30,758 nt of DNA from an uncultured Lachnospiraceae bacterium (GTDB taxonomy: Bacteria; Bacillota; Clostridia; Lachnospirales; Lachnospiraceae): the NCBI GenBank assembly GCA_959022495.1, contig CAUEYX010000036.1:1-30758 (forward strand), given 5' to 3'. This document shows positions 1-7,596 of the stretch, in pieces (within the stretch, counting starts at the first letter, position 1; each line of letters starts with the position of its first letter). The position numbers were made by a program, and so were the translations under genes. Below the pieces are notes generated by a model. The model was not told the DNA's origin. It did not search any database and saw only the letters and a list, made by a program, of their open reading frames with translations.

Positions 1-2
1 AT

Positions 3-473
3 ACTCAAAAATCAATTACTCATGGATCAAGTACCGATTCCATTCCCTTCCGGGAGCAGGCGGCGGCAGAACCGCCGGAACGGAAAGGAAGGGATGCGAT
101 GTCTGTCTCAGAGGTAGAAAGTTATCGGGAATTGATCCTGGAGAACATCGGGTATGACTACCTGTGCAGGGATTTTGCCACCTATCGGGAGGATTTGGAC
201 GAGATCGTGGAGCTGATGGTGGAAACCGTCTGCGCCAGGCGTAAGACCACCCGGATTGCCGGGGCGGACTTTCCCCACGAAGTAGTCCGCTCCCGGTTCT
301 TGAAGCTGGACAGCGAACATATCCGGTTTGTCATGGACTGTATGCGGAAAAACACCACTGAGGTGCGGAACATGAAACAATACCTGTTGACGGTGCTGTT
401 CAATGCGCCCACTACCATCAGCAATCACTACACTGCGCAAGTTAATCACGATATGTACGCAGGCGGCTGGTAA
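3..473 (+). CDS. C-terminal part of RepA-like replication initiator (DUF6017 domain), open at the window edge
   Basis: The frame is open from the first complete codon (position 3) to the TAA at 471-473, so this is the 3' part of a gene that starts outside the window; the ATG at 99 is probably internal. The segment from about 110 on matches what I know of DUF6017, the C-terminal domain of RepA-type initiators in Clostridial conjugative elements: a YRELILENIGYDYL start, a central helical stretch with CARRKTTRI, and an ending rich in N and H (APTTISNHYTAQVNHDMY). The stretch before 99 (residues such as SIPFREQ and AEPPERK) reads as the usual linker to the missing DNA-binding N-terminus. The family is thought to act in replication or maintenance of the excised circle. 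The next gene starts 33 bp downstream. Family call is good; function is by family only. Confidence 0.72.
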   Translation, partial: TQKSITHGSSTDSIPFREQAAAEPPERKGRDAMSVSEVESYRELILENIGYDYLCRDFATYREDLDEIVELMVETVCARRKTTRIAGADFPHEVVRSRFLKLDSEHIRFVMDCMRKNTTEVRNMKQYLLTVLFNAPTTISNHYTAQVNHDMYAGGW

Positions 474-505
474 TGGCCGCCTTTTATCACGCCAAGGAGG
501 TCAAC

Positions 506-1267
506 ATGAACCAGATGGAAATGTTCAAAAACCCGGAGTTCGGCAGCATCCGGGTCATTGAGGAAAACGGGAAATACCTGTTCTGCGGTTTGGATATTGC
601 GGTTTCGCTGGGGTACAGCAATCCCCGCGACGCGCTTTCCCGCCATTGCCGGTGCGTCGTGAAACGCGACGTACCCCACCCTCAAAATCCTGACCGCAAA
701 ATTAGCATGACGTTTATCCCGGAAGGAGATGTGTACCGGCTGATCGTCCACAGCAAGCTGCCCTCGGCGGAGCGGTTTGAGCGCTGGGTGTTCGACGAGG
801 TGCTGCCCTCGATCCGCAGGCACGGGGCCTACATCACCAGGGAAAAGCTGTGGGAGGTGGCTACTTCCCCGGAGGCGCTGATGAAGCTCTGTTCCGACCT
901 TCTGGCGGAACGGGAAGAAAATGCGGCGCTGCGGGAGGAAAATGCTGTGCTGGAGGGCAAGGCGGCCTTTTACGACCTGTTCATCGACCTGAAGCACAGG
1001 GGATGCCCGCCGATCAGATCGCTTTCATCCATGACGCCAACACGGAGGTGCGAAAAAAAGAACTATTCGCCAGAGTCCGTACCGGCCAGGTGCGCGTCCT
1101 GCTGGGCAGCACCGCCAAGATGGGCGCTGGCACCAACGTGCAGGACCGCTTGGTGGCGCTCCATGATCTGGACTGTCCCTGGAGGCCGGGAGACCTGGCC
1201 CAGCGCAAAGGCCGGATCGAGCGCCAGGGCAACCAGAATCCCCTCGTCCATGTGTACCGCTATGTGA
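506..1267 (+). CDS. BRO-N antirepressor-like protein, C-terminus replaced by an out-of-frame helicase segment
   Basis: The start at 506 is set by an AAGGAGG site at 494-500; the in-frame ATG at 473 has no such site. Residues 1-110 form a BRO-N domain: the FCGLDIAVSLGYSNPRDAL and GDVYRLIVHSKLPSAERFERWV blocks and the VLPSIRRHGAY end are characteristic. It is followed by a coiled coil (EREENAALREENAVLEGKAAF) and the start of a C-terminal domain (FYDLFIDLKHRG). At about position 1003 the sequence switches to a helicase gene read in the wrong frame, so the last 88 or so of 253 residues are junk. BRO-N proteins bind DNA or act as phage/element antirepressors; the loss of the C-terminal domain makes activity doubtful. 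Confidence 0.75.
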   Translation: MNQMEMFKNPEFGSIRVIEENGKYLFCGLDIAVSLGYSNPRDALSRHCRCVVKRDVPHPQNPDRKISMTFIPEGDVYRLIVHSKLPSAERFERWVFDEVLPSIRRHGAYITREKLWEVATSPEALMKLCSDLLAEREENAALREENAVLEGKAAFYDLFIDLKHRGCPPIRSLSSMTPTRRCEKKNYSPESVPARCASCWAAPPRWALAPTCRTAWWRSMIWTVPGGRETWPSAKAGSSARATRIPSSMCTAM

Positions 1268-2180
1268 CGGAGGGGACTTTCGATGCTTACTTATGGCAGA
1301 CCGTAGAAAACAAGCAGAAATTCATCAGCCAGATCATGACCTCCAAATCTCCGGTGCGTTCCTGCGACGATGTGGACGAAACAGCGCTTTCCTTTGCCGA
1401 GATCAAGGCTCTGTGCGCCGGGGACCCCCGCATCAAGGAGCGTATGGACCTGGATGTGGAGGTTTCCAGGCTGAAGCTGATGAAAGCCGACCACCAGAGC
1501 AAGCAGTACCGCCTGGAGGACCAGCTGCTGAAATACTTCCCGGAGGAGATCGAAAAGCACAAAGGATACACAAGGGGTTTGAGGCCGATATGGATACCCT
1601 GGCGGCTCATCCCCATCCGGAGGACGGCTTTGCCGGAATGGAAGTCCGGGGAGATACCCTGACAGACAAAGAAAACGCCGGCGCTGCCCTTTTGGACGCC
1701 TGCAAAGAGGTCAAAAACTCCGACCCGGTGCCGGTCGGCAGTTACCGGGGCTTCGCTATGTCGGTGTCGTTTGACGCATGGCGGCAGGAATATACGCTCC
1801 TGCTGAAAGGCCAGATGACCCACCGGGCGAGCCTTGGCACAGATCCGCGCGGCAACCTTACCCGTATCGACAATGCTCTCGCTCAAATGCCCCAGCGTTT
1901 GGAGGCGGCAAAGGCGCAGTTGGAGAATCTCTATCAGCAGCAGGACGCCGCCAAAGAGGAAGTGGGCAAGCCGTTCCCCTATGAGGACGAGCTGCGGGAA
2001 AAATCCGCCCGTCTGGTGGAACTGGATACCTTGCTGAACCTGGACGGCCGGAGCCGGTCCCAGCCGGAGGCGGTGGTCGCCAAGAGTGCGCGGCCCTCGG
2101 TGTTGGACAGCTTGAAGCGCCAGACGCCGCCCCGTAACTCAGAAAAGAAACCGAAACAACACGAACAGGAGGTGCGATAA
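1003..2180 (+). pseudogene. C-terminal remnant of the giant SNF2-type helicase of Tn1549-like elements
   Basis: From MPADQIAFIHDAN onward this is the last quarter of the very large helicase/methylase-like protein of Clostridial conjugative elements. Helicase motif V (GSTAKMGAGTNVQ) and motif VI (QRKGRIERQGN) are intact, followed by the long helical tail. The N-terminus is gone, cut at the join with the BRO gene near 1003. A second lesion near 1567-1571 shifts the frame by one missing base: upstream reading ends in EEIEKHKGY, and the continuation (GFEADMDTLAAHPHPEDGF) is in the next frame through to the stop at 2180. Without motifs I-IV and with a frameshift it cannot be an active helicase. 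No sensible start codon or ribosome site precedes it. Confidence 0.8.
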
Positions 2181-2181
2181 C

Positions 2182-2997
2182 ATGAACGCTAACGATTTGA
2201 ACACGGCCCTTTATGAGAAAATGGCCGCAGAACAGGACAAGTACCGGGACTGGCTGAAAAGCCAGCCTCCGGGGGAGGTGTTAAACCATGTCTATGAGTA
2301 CACCGTCCGGGAGGACATCGTGATGGAGATGGAGGAACTGGATCTGACCGATGCCCAGGCCCAGGCGCTGCTGGATTCCCCCACACCGCTGGCCGATGTG
2401 TACCGCCATTTTGAAAAGCTGGAGACCGGCCACATGGATGTGATCCGTGACAGCATTGAGAACCGGGCCGACGAGGTGTGCAGGGCCAAAGAGGAGCTGC
2501 GGTCCGCCCCAATCTATCCCCACTCTGCCGTCTATGCCCGCGAGCATGGGGAACTGGAGCAATACCGGGCCTCCAACCGGGCCAACCACCAGTGTAAAGA
2601 AGCCATAGAAGCGGCGGTGCGGGAACATTTTGATGGGATGCACCTGGGCCATGATGCCGCCAAGGGCGTGATCGAGACCTATGGACTGGACCGGGTGATG
2701 CTGGTCCTGGCCAACACCGTCCAGCTGCAGGACTGGGATGGGCGCTACTCCCGCCGCAATAAGGAATGGGCAAAGTCCATCCCCAACGACAACTCCGATA
2801 CGGTCCGCTGCGGCTATGCGGTAAACAGCCATCCCTCTGTCCTGGACGGCTTTATTGATCTGGTGCGGGAAGAACAGCGTAGTCGCGCCCAGGGCGAAAA
2901 GGCACAGCCGCTCCGGACCTCGGTGCGGGAAAAACTCAAACAGGAGCAGCCCGCCCGTAAGCCTGCCGCGCCAAAAAAGCGGGAGCCGGAACGATGA
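2182..2997 (+). CDS. DUF3848/DUF3849 conjugative-element protein
   Basis: A 271-aa protein with an AGGAGG site (2168-2173) ahead of the ATG. Residues 1-100 (LYEKMAAEQDKYRDWLKSQP, then YTVREDIVMEMEELDLT and SPTPLADVYRHFEK) fit DUF3848. Residues about 105-235 (PHSAVYAREHGELEQYRAS, AAVREHFDGMHL, then a GRYSRRNKEWAKSI stretch) fit DUF3849. The C-terminal 35 residues are a charged, proline- and lysine-rich tail. This two-domain protein normally lies between the giant helicase gene and mobC in Tn1549-like elements, as it does here; its function is not established. It starts 1 base after the helicase remnant stops and overlaps mobC by 4 bases (ATGA), so it is co-translated with the mobilisation gene. 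Confidence 0.8.
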   Translation: MNANDLNTALYEKMAAEQDKYRDWLKSQPPGEVLNHVYEYTVREDIVMEMEELDLTDAQAQALLDSPTPLADVYRHFEKLETGHMDVIRDSIENRADEVCRAKEELRSAPIYPHSAVYAREHGELEQYRASNRANHQCKEAIEAAVREHFDGMHLGHDAAKGVIETYGLDRVMLVLANTVQLQDWDGRYSRRNKEWAKSIPNDNSDTVRCGYAVNSHPSVLDGFIDLVREEQRSRAQGEKAQPLRTSVREKLKQEQPARKPAAPKKREPER

Positions 2998-3338
2998 GCG
3001 CCCCGAAGCGCAAACGGGAGGTCCAGGTAAACTTCCGGGTCTCCCCGGAGGAGCTGGCGCTGATCGAGCGGAAAATGGCCCAGCTTGGAACCACAAACCG
3101 GGAGGCATATCTGCGGAAGATGGCGCTGGACGGCTATGTGGTACAGCTGGATTTACCGGAACTGAAGGAACTGGTCACCCTGCTGCGCCGGAGCAGCAAC
3201 AACCTAAACCAGCTGACCCGCCGAGTGCATGAAACCGGGCGAATTTATGACGCCGACCTGGAGGATATATCCCAGCGGCAGGAACAGATCTGGGAGGGGC
3301 TGAGAGAGATACTGGCCCAGCTCTCCAAACTTTCGTGA
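2994..3338 (+). CDS. mobC: MobC-type relaxosome accessory protein
   Basis: A 114-aa protein with the MobC layout: a basic start (APKRKREVQVNFRVSPEELALIERKM) that forms a ribbon-helix-helix-like DNA-binding segment, a middle TNREAYLRKMALDGYVV, and the family's LLRRSSNNLNQLTRRVHETG helix. Family members bind the transfer origin and help the relaxase open DNA. The start overlaps the upstream stop (ATGA at 2994-2997). A strong terminator follows directly, so this is the end of the operon. Its relaxase partner at 5727 is truncated, so the pair may no longer mobilise DNA by itself, although MobC could act on a related element. Confidence 0.85.
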   Translation: MSAPKRKREVQVNFRVSPEELALIERKMAQLGTTNREAYLRKMALDGYVVQLDLPELKELVTLLRRSSNNLNQLTRRVHETGRIYDADLEDISQRQEQIWEGLREILAQLSKLS

Positions 3339-3340
3339 CA

Positions 3341-3354
3341 GGGATAGTTATCCC
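3341..3354. other. candidate oriT inverted repeat next to mobC
   Basis: A perfect 6-bp inverted repeat (GGGATA-GT-TATCCC) lies just after the mobC stop and 5 bp before the terminator stem. Transfer origins of this relaxase class often carry a short inverted repeat beside a nic site near the mob genes. Placement and symmetry are seen; the oriT role is inference, and the terminator alone could explain the region. Confidence 0.3.
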
Positions 3355-3358
3355 ATCT

Positions 3359-3411
3359 GCGGAGGGAGGAACGGCGTTCTTTTCGCCGCTTCTCCCTCCG
3401 CTTTTTCTTTT
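3359..3411 (+). terminator. Rho-independent terminator after mobC
   Basis: Arms GCGGAGGGAG (3359-3368) and CTCCCTCCGC (3392-3401) are perfect 10-bp complements with a further inner CGGCG/CGCCG stem, followed by CTTTTTCTTTTT. This is a classic strong terminator closing the DUF3849-mobC operon. Confidence 0.88.
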
Positions 3412-3491
3412 TGGCCGTATCCTTGCCTTTTGGACTGGCTGGACGGATAATGTGGATAGAAAACAGATTGGCGCAAAGGAGTTGAGCATAG

Positions 3492-3794
3492 ATGAAAACC
3501 TTTGGGAAAGTGTTGGAAATCTTTCGGGATTACCTGGAGCGTGACCTGGAGGAAGAAGTCCTGCCCTGCAGGAATGGCTATCTCCGTGTCACATGGAACG
3601 GGGATTCCCGGTACTGCGTGGACGGAATTCTCTGCCGGACGCCGGAGGAACTATTTGAGGTGCTGCTGTCTGATTATCAGAGCTATGAGGAAATCCGGCT
3701 GACCAAAGGCCGCCGGGAAGTGACCCCGGAGGATGAAGAACAGGCAGGACAGCTTTGCAGGATACTGCGGGAACGATGGGAGGTGGAAACATGA
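3492..3794 (+). CDS. Small conserved conjugative-element protein, function unknown
   Basis: A 100-aa acidic protein with an AAAGGAG site about 11 bases upstream of the ATG. It has an N-terminal amphipathic helix (FGKVLEIFRDYLERDLEEE), a short beta-like middle with RYCVDGILCRTPEELFEVLL, and a C-terminal helix ending in LCRILRERWEVET. It has no signal peptide or membrane segment. Proteins like this sit between mobC and the membrane protein in related elements, but I do not recognise a named domain. Its stop overlaps the next start (ATGA at 3791-3794), so the two are translationally coupled. Confidence 0.6.
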   Translation: MKTFGKVLEIFRDYLERDLEEEVLPCRNGYLRVTWNGDSRYCVDGILCRTPEELFEVLLSDYQSYEEIRLTKGRREVTPEDEEQAGQLCRILRERWEVET

Positions 3795-4102
3795 GGGCGA
3801 TGTTGTTTATTTTGAAGCTGTTATTAAAGATTTTGATGGCTCCGGCAATTCTGATACTGACCGTATCCATCTGGCTCTGCGTCGGCCTGGCCTATGTATC
3901 CGGCATGGTGCTGGGACTCATCAGCATGGCGATTGCCCTGCTGGGGGTGGCGGTGCTGATTACCTATTCCCCGCAAAACGGTCTCATTCTGCTGCTGATC
4001 GCTTTCCTCATCGGTCCGTTTGGCTTACCGAAGCTGGCCTTCTGGCTGCTGGGGAAAGTGCAGGCTTTGAAATTCGCCATCCAGGACAGGGTGTACGGAT
4101 AA
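3791..4102 (+). CDS. CD1845-family small membrane protein
   Basis: I start this at 3791, where the ATG overlaps the preceding stop and a GGGAGG site lies just upstream; in-frame starts further 5' would run into the previous gene. The 103-aa product has three hydrophobic segments: about residues 5-35 (FILKLLLKILMAPAILILT and onward), 38-58 and 60-85 (LILLLIAFLIGPFGLP). The closing block with IGPFGLPKLAFWLLGKVQALKFAI matches the CD1845 family found in Tn1549/CTn-type elements. It sits in the cytoplasmic membrane; its role is not known. Confidence 0.68.
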   Translation: MRAMLFILKLLLKILMAPAILILTVSIWLCVGLAYVSGMVLGLISMAIALLGVAVLITYSPQNGLILLLIAFLIGPFGLPKLAFWLLGKVQALKFAIQDRVYG

Positions 4103-4146
4103 AATTCTGCGCTTCTGTGCTATTTTACTTTCTTCTGAAAATAGGA

Positions 4147-4194
4147 TATACTATAATCGTGAAAATCTCCTGCCGCTGAGTGCGGGCAGGTTTT
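4147..4194 (+). promoter_or_regulatory. Probable promoter and leader hairpin before the DUF1016 gene
   Basis: A TATAAT at 4152-4157 inside the AT-rich run GGATATACTATAATCG is a good -10; the -35 is poor. The leader then folds into CCTGCC (4169-4174) and GGCAGG (4185-4190) with inner GC pairs, followed by TTTTAG, then a CAGGAGGG ribosome site. This could be a weak attenuator. It gives the nuclease cassette its own transcription unit. Inferred by eye. Confidence 0.4.
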
Positions 4195-4210
4195 AGACAG
4201 GAGGGCGTGT

Positions 4211-5251
4211 ATGGAAAATCAATTAACGCCAAACAGCTCCATGATTTTAGAAATCCGGGAATTGTTGGAGAACGCCAGAAAAAATGTTGCCCAGCAGGTC
4301 AACAGCCAGCTACTGACGACCTATTGGAACATTGGCCGGATTATCGTAGAATATGAACAGCAAAACCAGCTCCGTGCAGAGTATGGGAAACAGACCTTAA
4401 AGGAGCTTTCCAGAGAACTGACGCGGGAATTTGGCAAAGGCTTTTCCCGCTCCAATCTCCAAAATATGCGGGCCTTTTATCTTGCCTATGAAAAATGCCA
4501 GACGGTGTCTGGCAAATTGTCCTGGTCTCATTACTGCGAGCTTTTGAGTATTTCCGATGAAAGCAAACGCAGCTTTTATGAAAAGGAATCCATCAATTCC
4601 GGCTGGTCTGTCCGGGAATTAAAGCGGCAGATCGACAGCTCGCTGTATGAACGGCTGCTTTTATCCAATGGAGACGCCAACAAGGAGAAGGTCCTCGCTC
4701 TGGCGCAAAAGGGGATTGAGATCAACCAGCCAGCTGACATTATCCGTGATCCCTATGTCTTTGAGTTTTTGGGTGTGCCGGAAAATAAGCCCATGCTGGA
4801 AAGCGATTTGGAAAAGGCGCTGGTCGCGCAGATTGAAAAATTTTTGCTGGAGTTGGGCCGCGGCTTTATGTTCGTCGGGACCCAGCAGCGTGTGACCCTG
4901 AACAATACCCACTACTATGTGGACATGGTGTTTTACAACAAAATCCTCCGCGCTTATGTGCTGATCGAGCTGAAAACGAAAAAGCTGACGCCGGAGGCTG
5001 CCGGCCAGCTCAATATGTACTTAAACTACTATGCGGCGGAGGTAAATGACCCGGACGACAATCCGCCGATTGGGATTATCCTCTGCACGGAAAAAGACAG
5101 CGTTGCAGCGGAATATGCCCTGGGCGGCCTGTCCAATAATATCTTTGCGTCCCGCTATGTCCTCTATATGCCGGATAAGGAGCAGCTGATTGCCCAGGTG
5201 GAAGCTGTGTTGAAAGACTGGCACGAAAAGAAAGAGAATGGCCAACACTGA
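4211..5251 (+). CDS. DUF1016 / YhcG-type PDDEXK nuclease
   Basis: A 346-aa protein with a good ribosome site (AGGAGGG). The N-terminal half (about 10-150) is the DUF1016 N domain, seen in VNSQLLTTYWNIGRIIVEYEQ, FGKGFSRSNLQNMRAFYLAY and LSWSHYCELLSI. The C-terminal half is a PDDEXK nuclease fold: LESDLEKALVAQIEKFLLELG, then HYYVDMVFYNKILRAYVLIELKTKKL, giving D...(I)ELK as the core catalytic residues. Length fits the family. YhcG/DUF1016 proteins are linked to mobile DNA and suspected defence or DNA processing, but no reaction is firmly known to me. It overlaps the next gene by 14 bases and lies between mobC and the relaxase, a usual cargo position. Confidence 0.85.
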   Translation: MENQLTPNSSMILEIRELLENARKNVAQQVNSQLLTTYWNIGRIIVEYEQQNQLRAEYGKQTLKELSRELTREFGKGFSRSNLQNMRAFYLAYEKCQTVSGKLSWSHYCELLSISDESKRSFYEKESINSGWSVRELKRQIDSSLYERLLLSNGDANKEKVLALAQKGIEINQPADIIRDPYVFEFLGVPENKPMLESDLEKALVAQIEKFLLELGRGFMFVGTQQRVTLNNTHYYVDMVFYNKILRAYVLIELKTKKLTPEAAGQLNMYLNYYAAEVNDPDDNPPIGIILCTEKDSVAAEYALGGLSNNIFASRYVLYMPDKEQLIAQVEAVLKDWHEKKENGQH

Positions 5252-5672
5252 AAAAGAACTGATCGGGAAGGTACATTCATCGGTCTACCACCAATGCCAA
5301 CGGCGCGGTTATGCGGCTCCAGTGGATGTGCTGATGGAGGTTGGCGTTCTTCCAAAACAGAAATATGAGGACTGGCGGTTTGGACGGGTAGATTATCTGG
5401 AACGGGTCTGTACCGTCAATCTGCGCAAGCTCTCGTTCATCATGCACCAGATACGGGTGTACGCGCAGAAAACAGGCTTAAAGCCGTCCTTCTGCTATTA
5501 CAAACAGTGGGGCGTAAAAAAGAAAAACGGGCAGGGACACAAACCGGTGATCCCGCTGCGGTTCAGCAAAAGCGGCGATCCGGAAATTGAAAGATGGTAC
5601 GCGACCCACTTCGTGGACAGTAAACGGATCGCGGCCTTAAAAGCACAACAGAATATTGAAAATTCCGATTGA
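5238..5672 (+). CDS. Conserved 144-aa partner of the DUF1016 nuclease, function unknown
   Basis: This starts inside the last codons of the nuclease gene (14-base overlap), so it is almost certainly coupled to it. It is basic and soluble, with an N-terminal helix ending in SSVYHQCQRRGYAAPVDVLM, a central GVLPKQKYEDWRFGRVDYLE segment, and a lysine-rich middle (QWGVKKKNGQGHK). The pattern suggests nucleic-acid binding, but I do not recognise a domain. A terminator follows at once, so the pair forms a closed two-gene unit. Related proteins are known to me only as conjugative-element hypotheticals. Confidence 0.6.
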   Translation: MANTEKELIGKVHSSVYHQCQRRGYAAPVDVLMEVGVLPKQKYEDWRFGRVDYLERVCTVNLRKLSFIMHQIRVYAQKTGLKPSFCYYKQWGVKKKNGQGHKPVIPLRFSKSGDPEIERWYATHFVDSKRIAALKAQQNIENSD

Positions 5673-5674
5673 CC

Positions 5675-5709
5675 AAAGGGCAGCTCACACAGCTGTCCTT
5701 TTCTTTTTG
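5675..5709 (+). terminator. Terminator between the nuclease pair and the relaxase gene
   Basis: Arms AAAGGGCAGCT (5675-5685) and AGCTGTCCTTT (5691-5701) pair over 11 positions with one G-U, followed by TCTTTTT. It ends the nuclease cassette 18 bases before the relaxase start codon. Confidence 0.8.
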
Positions 5710-5726
5710 GGAAGGAGGTCCCCTAT

Positions 5727-6653
5727 ATGGCAACCACACGCATCATGCCGCTGCACGTTGGCAAGGGCCGCACGGAAAGCAAGGCAGTCAGCGACATCAT
5801 CGACTATGTGGCAAATCCGCAAAAGACAGACAATGGAAAGCTCATCACCAGCTATGCGTGTGACAGCCGGGTAGCTGATGCTGAGTTTCTGCTGGCAAAG
5901 AGGCAGTACATTGCCGCCACCGGGCGGGTGCGCGGAAAGGACGATGTGATTGCCTACCATGTCCGCCAGTCGTTCAAACCCGGCGAGATCACACCGGAGG
6001 AGGCCAACCGGCTGGGGGTGGAGTTTGCCAGACGGTTTACCAAAGGCAACCATGCCTTTGTGGTCTGTACTCACATTGACAAAGCGCATATCCATAATCA
6101 CATCATTTGGTCGGCGGTCAATGTGGATTGTGACCGGAAATTCCGCAACTTTTGGGGCAGCACAAAGGCTGTCCGGCGCTTGAGCGACACTATTTGCATT
6201 GAGAACGGATTGTCCATCGTGGAGAATCCAAAACCTCATGGGAAAAGCTACGACAAGTGGCTGGGCGATCAGGCAAAGCCTTCGCACCGGGAGCTGCTGC
6301 GCGCCGCCATTGACAGTGCTCTGGCGCAAAAACCTACCAATCTGGACGAGCTGCTGAAGCTGCTCCGGGACGCTGGCTGCGAAGTATCCAGGCGCGGAAA
6401 ATCCTATCGCCTGAAACTTCCCGGATGGGAGAAAGTTGCCCGTCTGGACAGCCTGGGCGAAGGCTACACCCTGGAGGATCTTCTGGCGGTTCTCTCCGGC
6501 CAGAAGGGGCATACGCCCCGGAAAAAACCGGCTGTGACAGCAGAGCCGCCGAAGGTCAATCTGCTAGTGGACATCCAGGCAAAACTCCAGGCAGGGAAAG
6601 GAGCCGGATATGCGCGCTGGGCCAAGGTGTTTAACCTCAAGCAGATGAGATAA
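5727..6653 (+). pseudogene. MobA/VirD2-type relaxase, C-terminally truncated
   Basis: A GGAAGGAGG site precedes the ATG. The relaxase domain is intact over about residues 1-200: an N-terminal tyrosine in SDIIDYVANPQK (Tyr27) as the likely nicking residue, and the histidine triad motif HIDKAHIHNHIIW (His116, His121/123/125) that binds the metal. The protein then runs through PPKVNLLVDIQAKLQAGKG and stops abruptly at NLKQMR at 6653. Relatives continue for a further hundred or more residues of coiled coil, so a join at about 6648-6650 has removed the tail. The catalytic domain could still fold. In an intact element it nicks oriT together with MobC. Confidence 0.8.
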
Positions 6654-6661
6654 ATACAGGG

Positions 6662-6820
6662 ATGCGTCCGGTCCGCTGCCCGAAATGCGGGCAGAGACTG
6701 ATGGATGCAGGATTCGATACAAAAGTACAGTTTATTACCCCGGAGACGGACCGGTATCCTGATTTTATTGTGAGGTGCAGGCACTGCGGTGCGGACATCG
6801 GGGTAATTAAAACTGAATAG
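6662..6820 (+). CDS. 52-aa zinc-ribbon protein
   Basis: A short frame directly after the truncated relaxase. It carries two CxxC knuckles: CPKCGQ (residues 6-11) and CRHCGAD (39-45), spaced as in a zinc ribbon, with TPETDRYPDF between them. Small proteins like this are common among early genes of Clostridial phages. The ribosome site is weak (ACAGGG), probably because the join lies just upstream. The clean paired knuckles make chance unlikely. Its job is unknown; it may bind nucleic acid or protein. Confidence 0.6.
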   Translation: MRPVRCPKCGQRLMDAGFDTKVQFITPETDRYPDFIVRCRHCGADIGVIKTE

Positions 6821-6841
6821 AAGAAACGATGATACCGAATG

Positions 6842-6863
6842 TCCCGGACAAGCCGCCGGGACT
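6842..6863 (+). other. Hairpin in the leader of the DUF2815 gene
   Basis: Arms GTCCCGG and CCGGGAC enclose an 8-base loop. There is no T-run after it, so it is not a standard terminator. It may be an RNA leader structure or simply chance in GC-rich DNA. Confidence 0.3.
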
Positions 6864-6956
6864 TACCGGATAGCTGCTGGTGCCGCTGTCGGATAAGCGC
6901 CAGCCGATCCACACCGCACAGAATGATTTTAAGGAAAATTGAGGAGGAAATGAATC

Positions 6957-7520
6957 ATGGCAAATAAAGTCAATAACCCGATGAAGGTCATTACCGGCCC
7001 CGACACGAGATGGAGTTATGCCAACGTGTGGGAGGCAAAGAGCATCAACGGCGGAACGCCGAAGTTCTCTGTGTCGCTCATCATCCCCAAGTCGGACACG
7101 GCGACCATTGCAAAGATCAGGGCGGCGATCGAGGCTGCCTACAAGGAAGGCGAGGCAAAGCTGAAGGGCAACGGCAGGAGCGTTCCCGCCCTTTCCGTGT
7201 TAAAGACGCCCCTGCGGGACGGCGACACGGAGCGCCCGGACGATGAAGCCTATGCCAATGCCTACTTCGTCAATGCCAACAGCGCCACGGCTCCCGGCAT
7301 CGTGGATGCGGACCGTCAGCCGATTTTGGACCGCAGTGAGGTTTACAGCGGTGTGTACGGCAGGGCGAGCATCAACTTCTATGCGTTCAACAGCAACGGG
7401 AATAGGGGAATTGCCTGCGGGCTGAACAACCTGCAGAAGATCCGTGACGGGGAGCCGCTGGGCGGCAAGAGCCGTCCGGAGGATGACTTTGCGGAGGAGG
7501 AAGAGGATTTCCTCTCCTGA
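6957..7520 (+). CDS. DUF2815 phage protein, likely single-strand DNA binding
   Basis: A 187-aa protein with a strong GAGGAGGAAA site. The order of blocks fits DUF2815: PMKVITGPDTRWSYANVWEA at the start, KFSVSLIIPKSDT, a central DGDTERPDDEAYANAYFVN, and DRSEVYSGVYGRASINFYAF. The last residues are a strongly acidic tail (EDDFAEEEEDF), which is the hallmark of phage single-strand DNA-binding proteins that dock replication partners. DUF2815 genes usually precede a family A DNA polymerase gene, and one follows here. It is the only phage early replication gene in the window that appears whole. Confidence 0.82.
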   Translation: MANKVNNPMKVITGPDTRWSYANVWEAKSINGGTPKFSVSLIIPKSDTATIAKIRAAIEAAYKEGEAKLKGNGRSVPALSVLKTPLRDGDTERPDDEAYANAYFVNANSATAPGIVDADRQPILDRSEVYSGVYGRASINFYAFNSNGNRGIACGLNNLQKIRDGEPLGGKSRPEDDFAEEEEDFLS

Positions 7521-7596
7521 CGCAGGAAACCGCAGACCGGGTGGCGGGGGTGTATCCCCTGCCGCCCTTAAGGCGGTGAAAGGAGATGGTGGAGAC

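Noticed and set aside
2281..3108. 275-aa open frame on the minus strand
   Set aside because: Antisense to DUF3848/3849 and mobC; Pro/Gly-rich shadow typical of GC-rich coding DNA.
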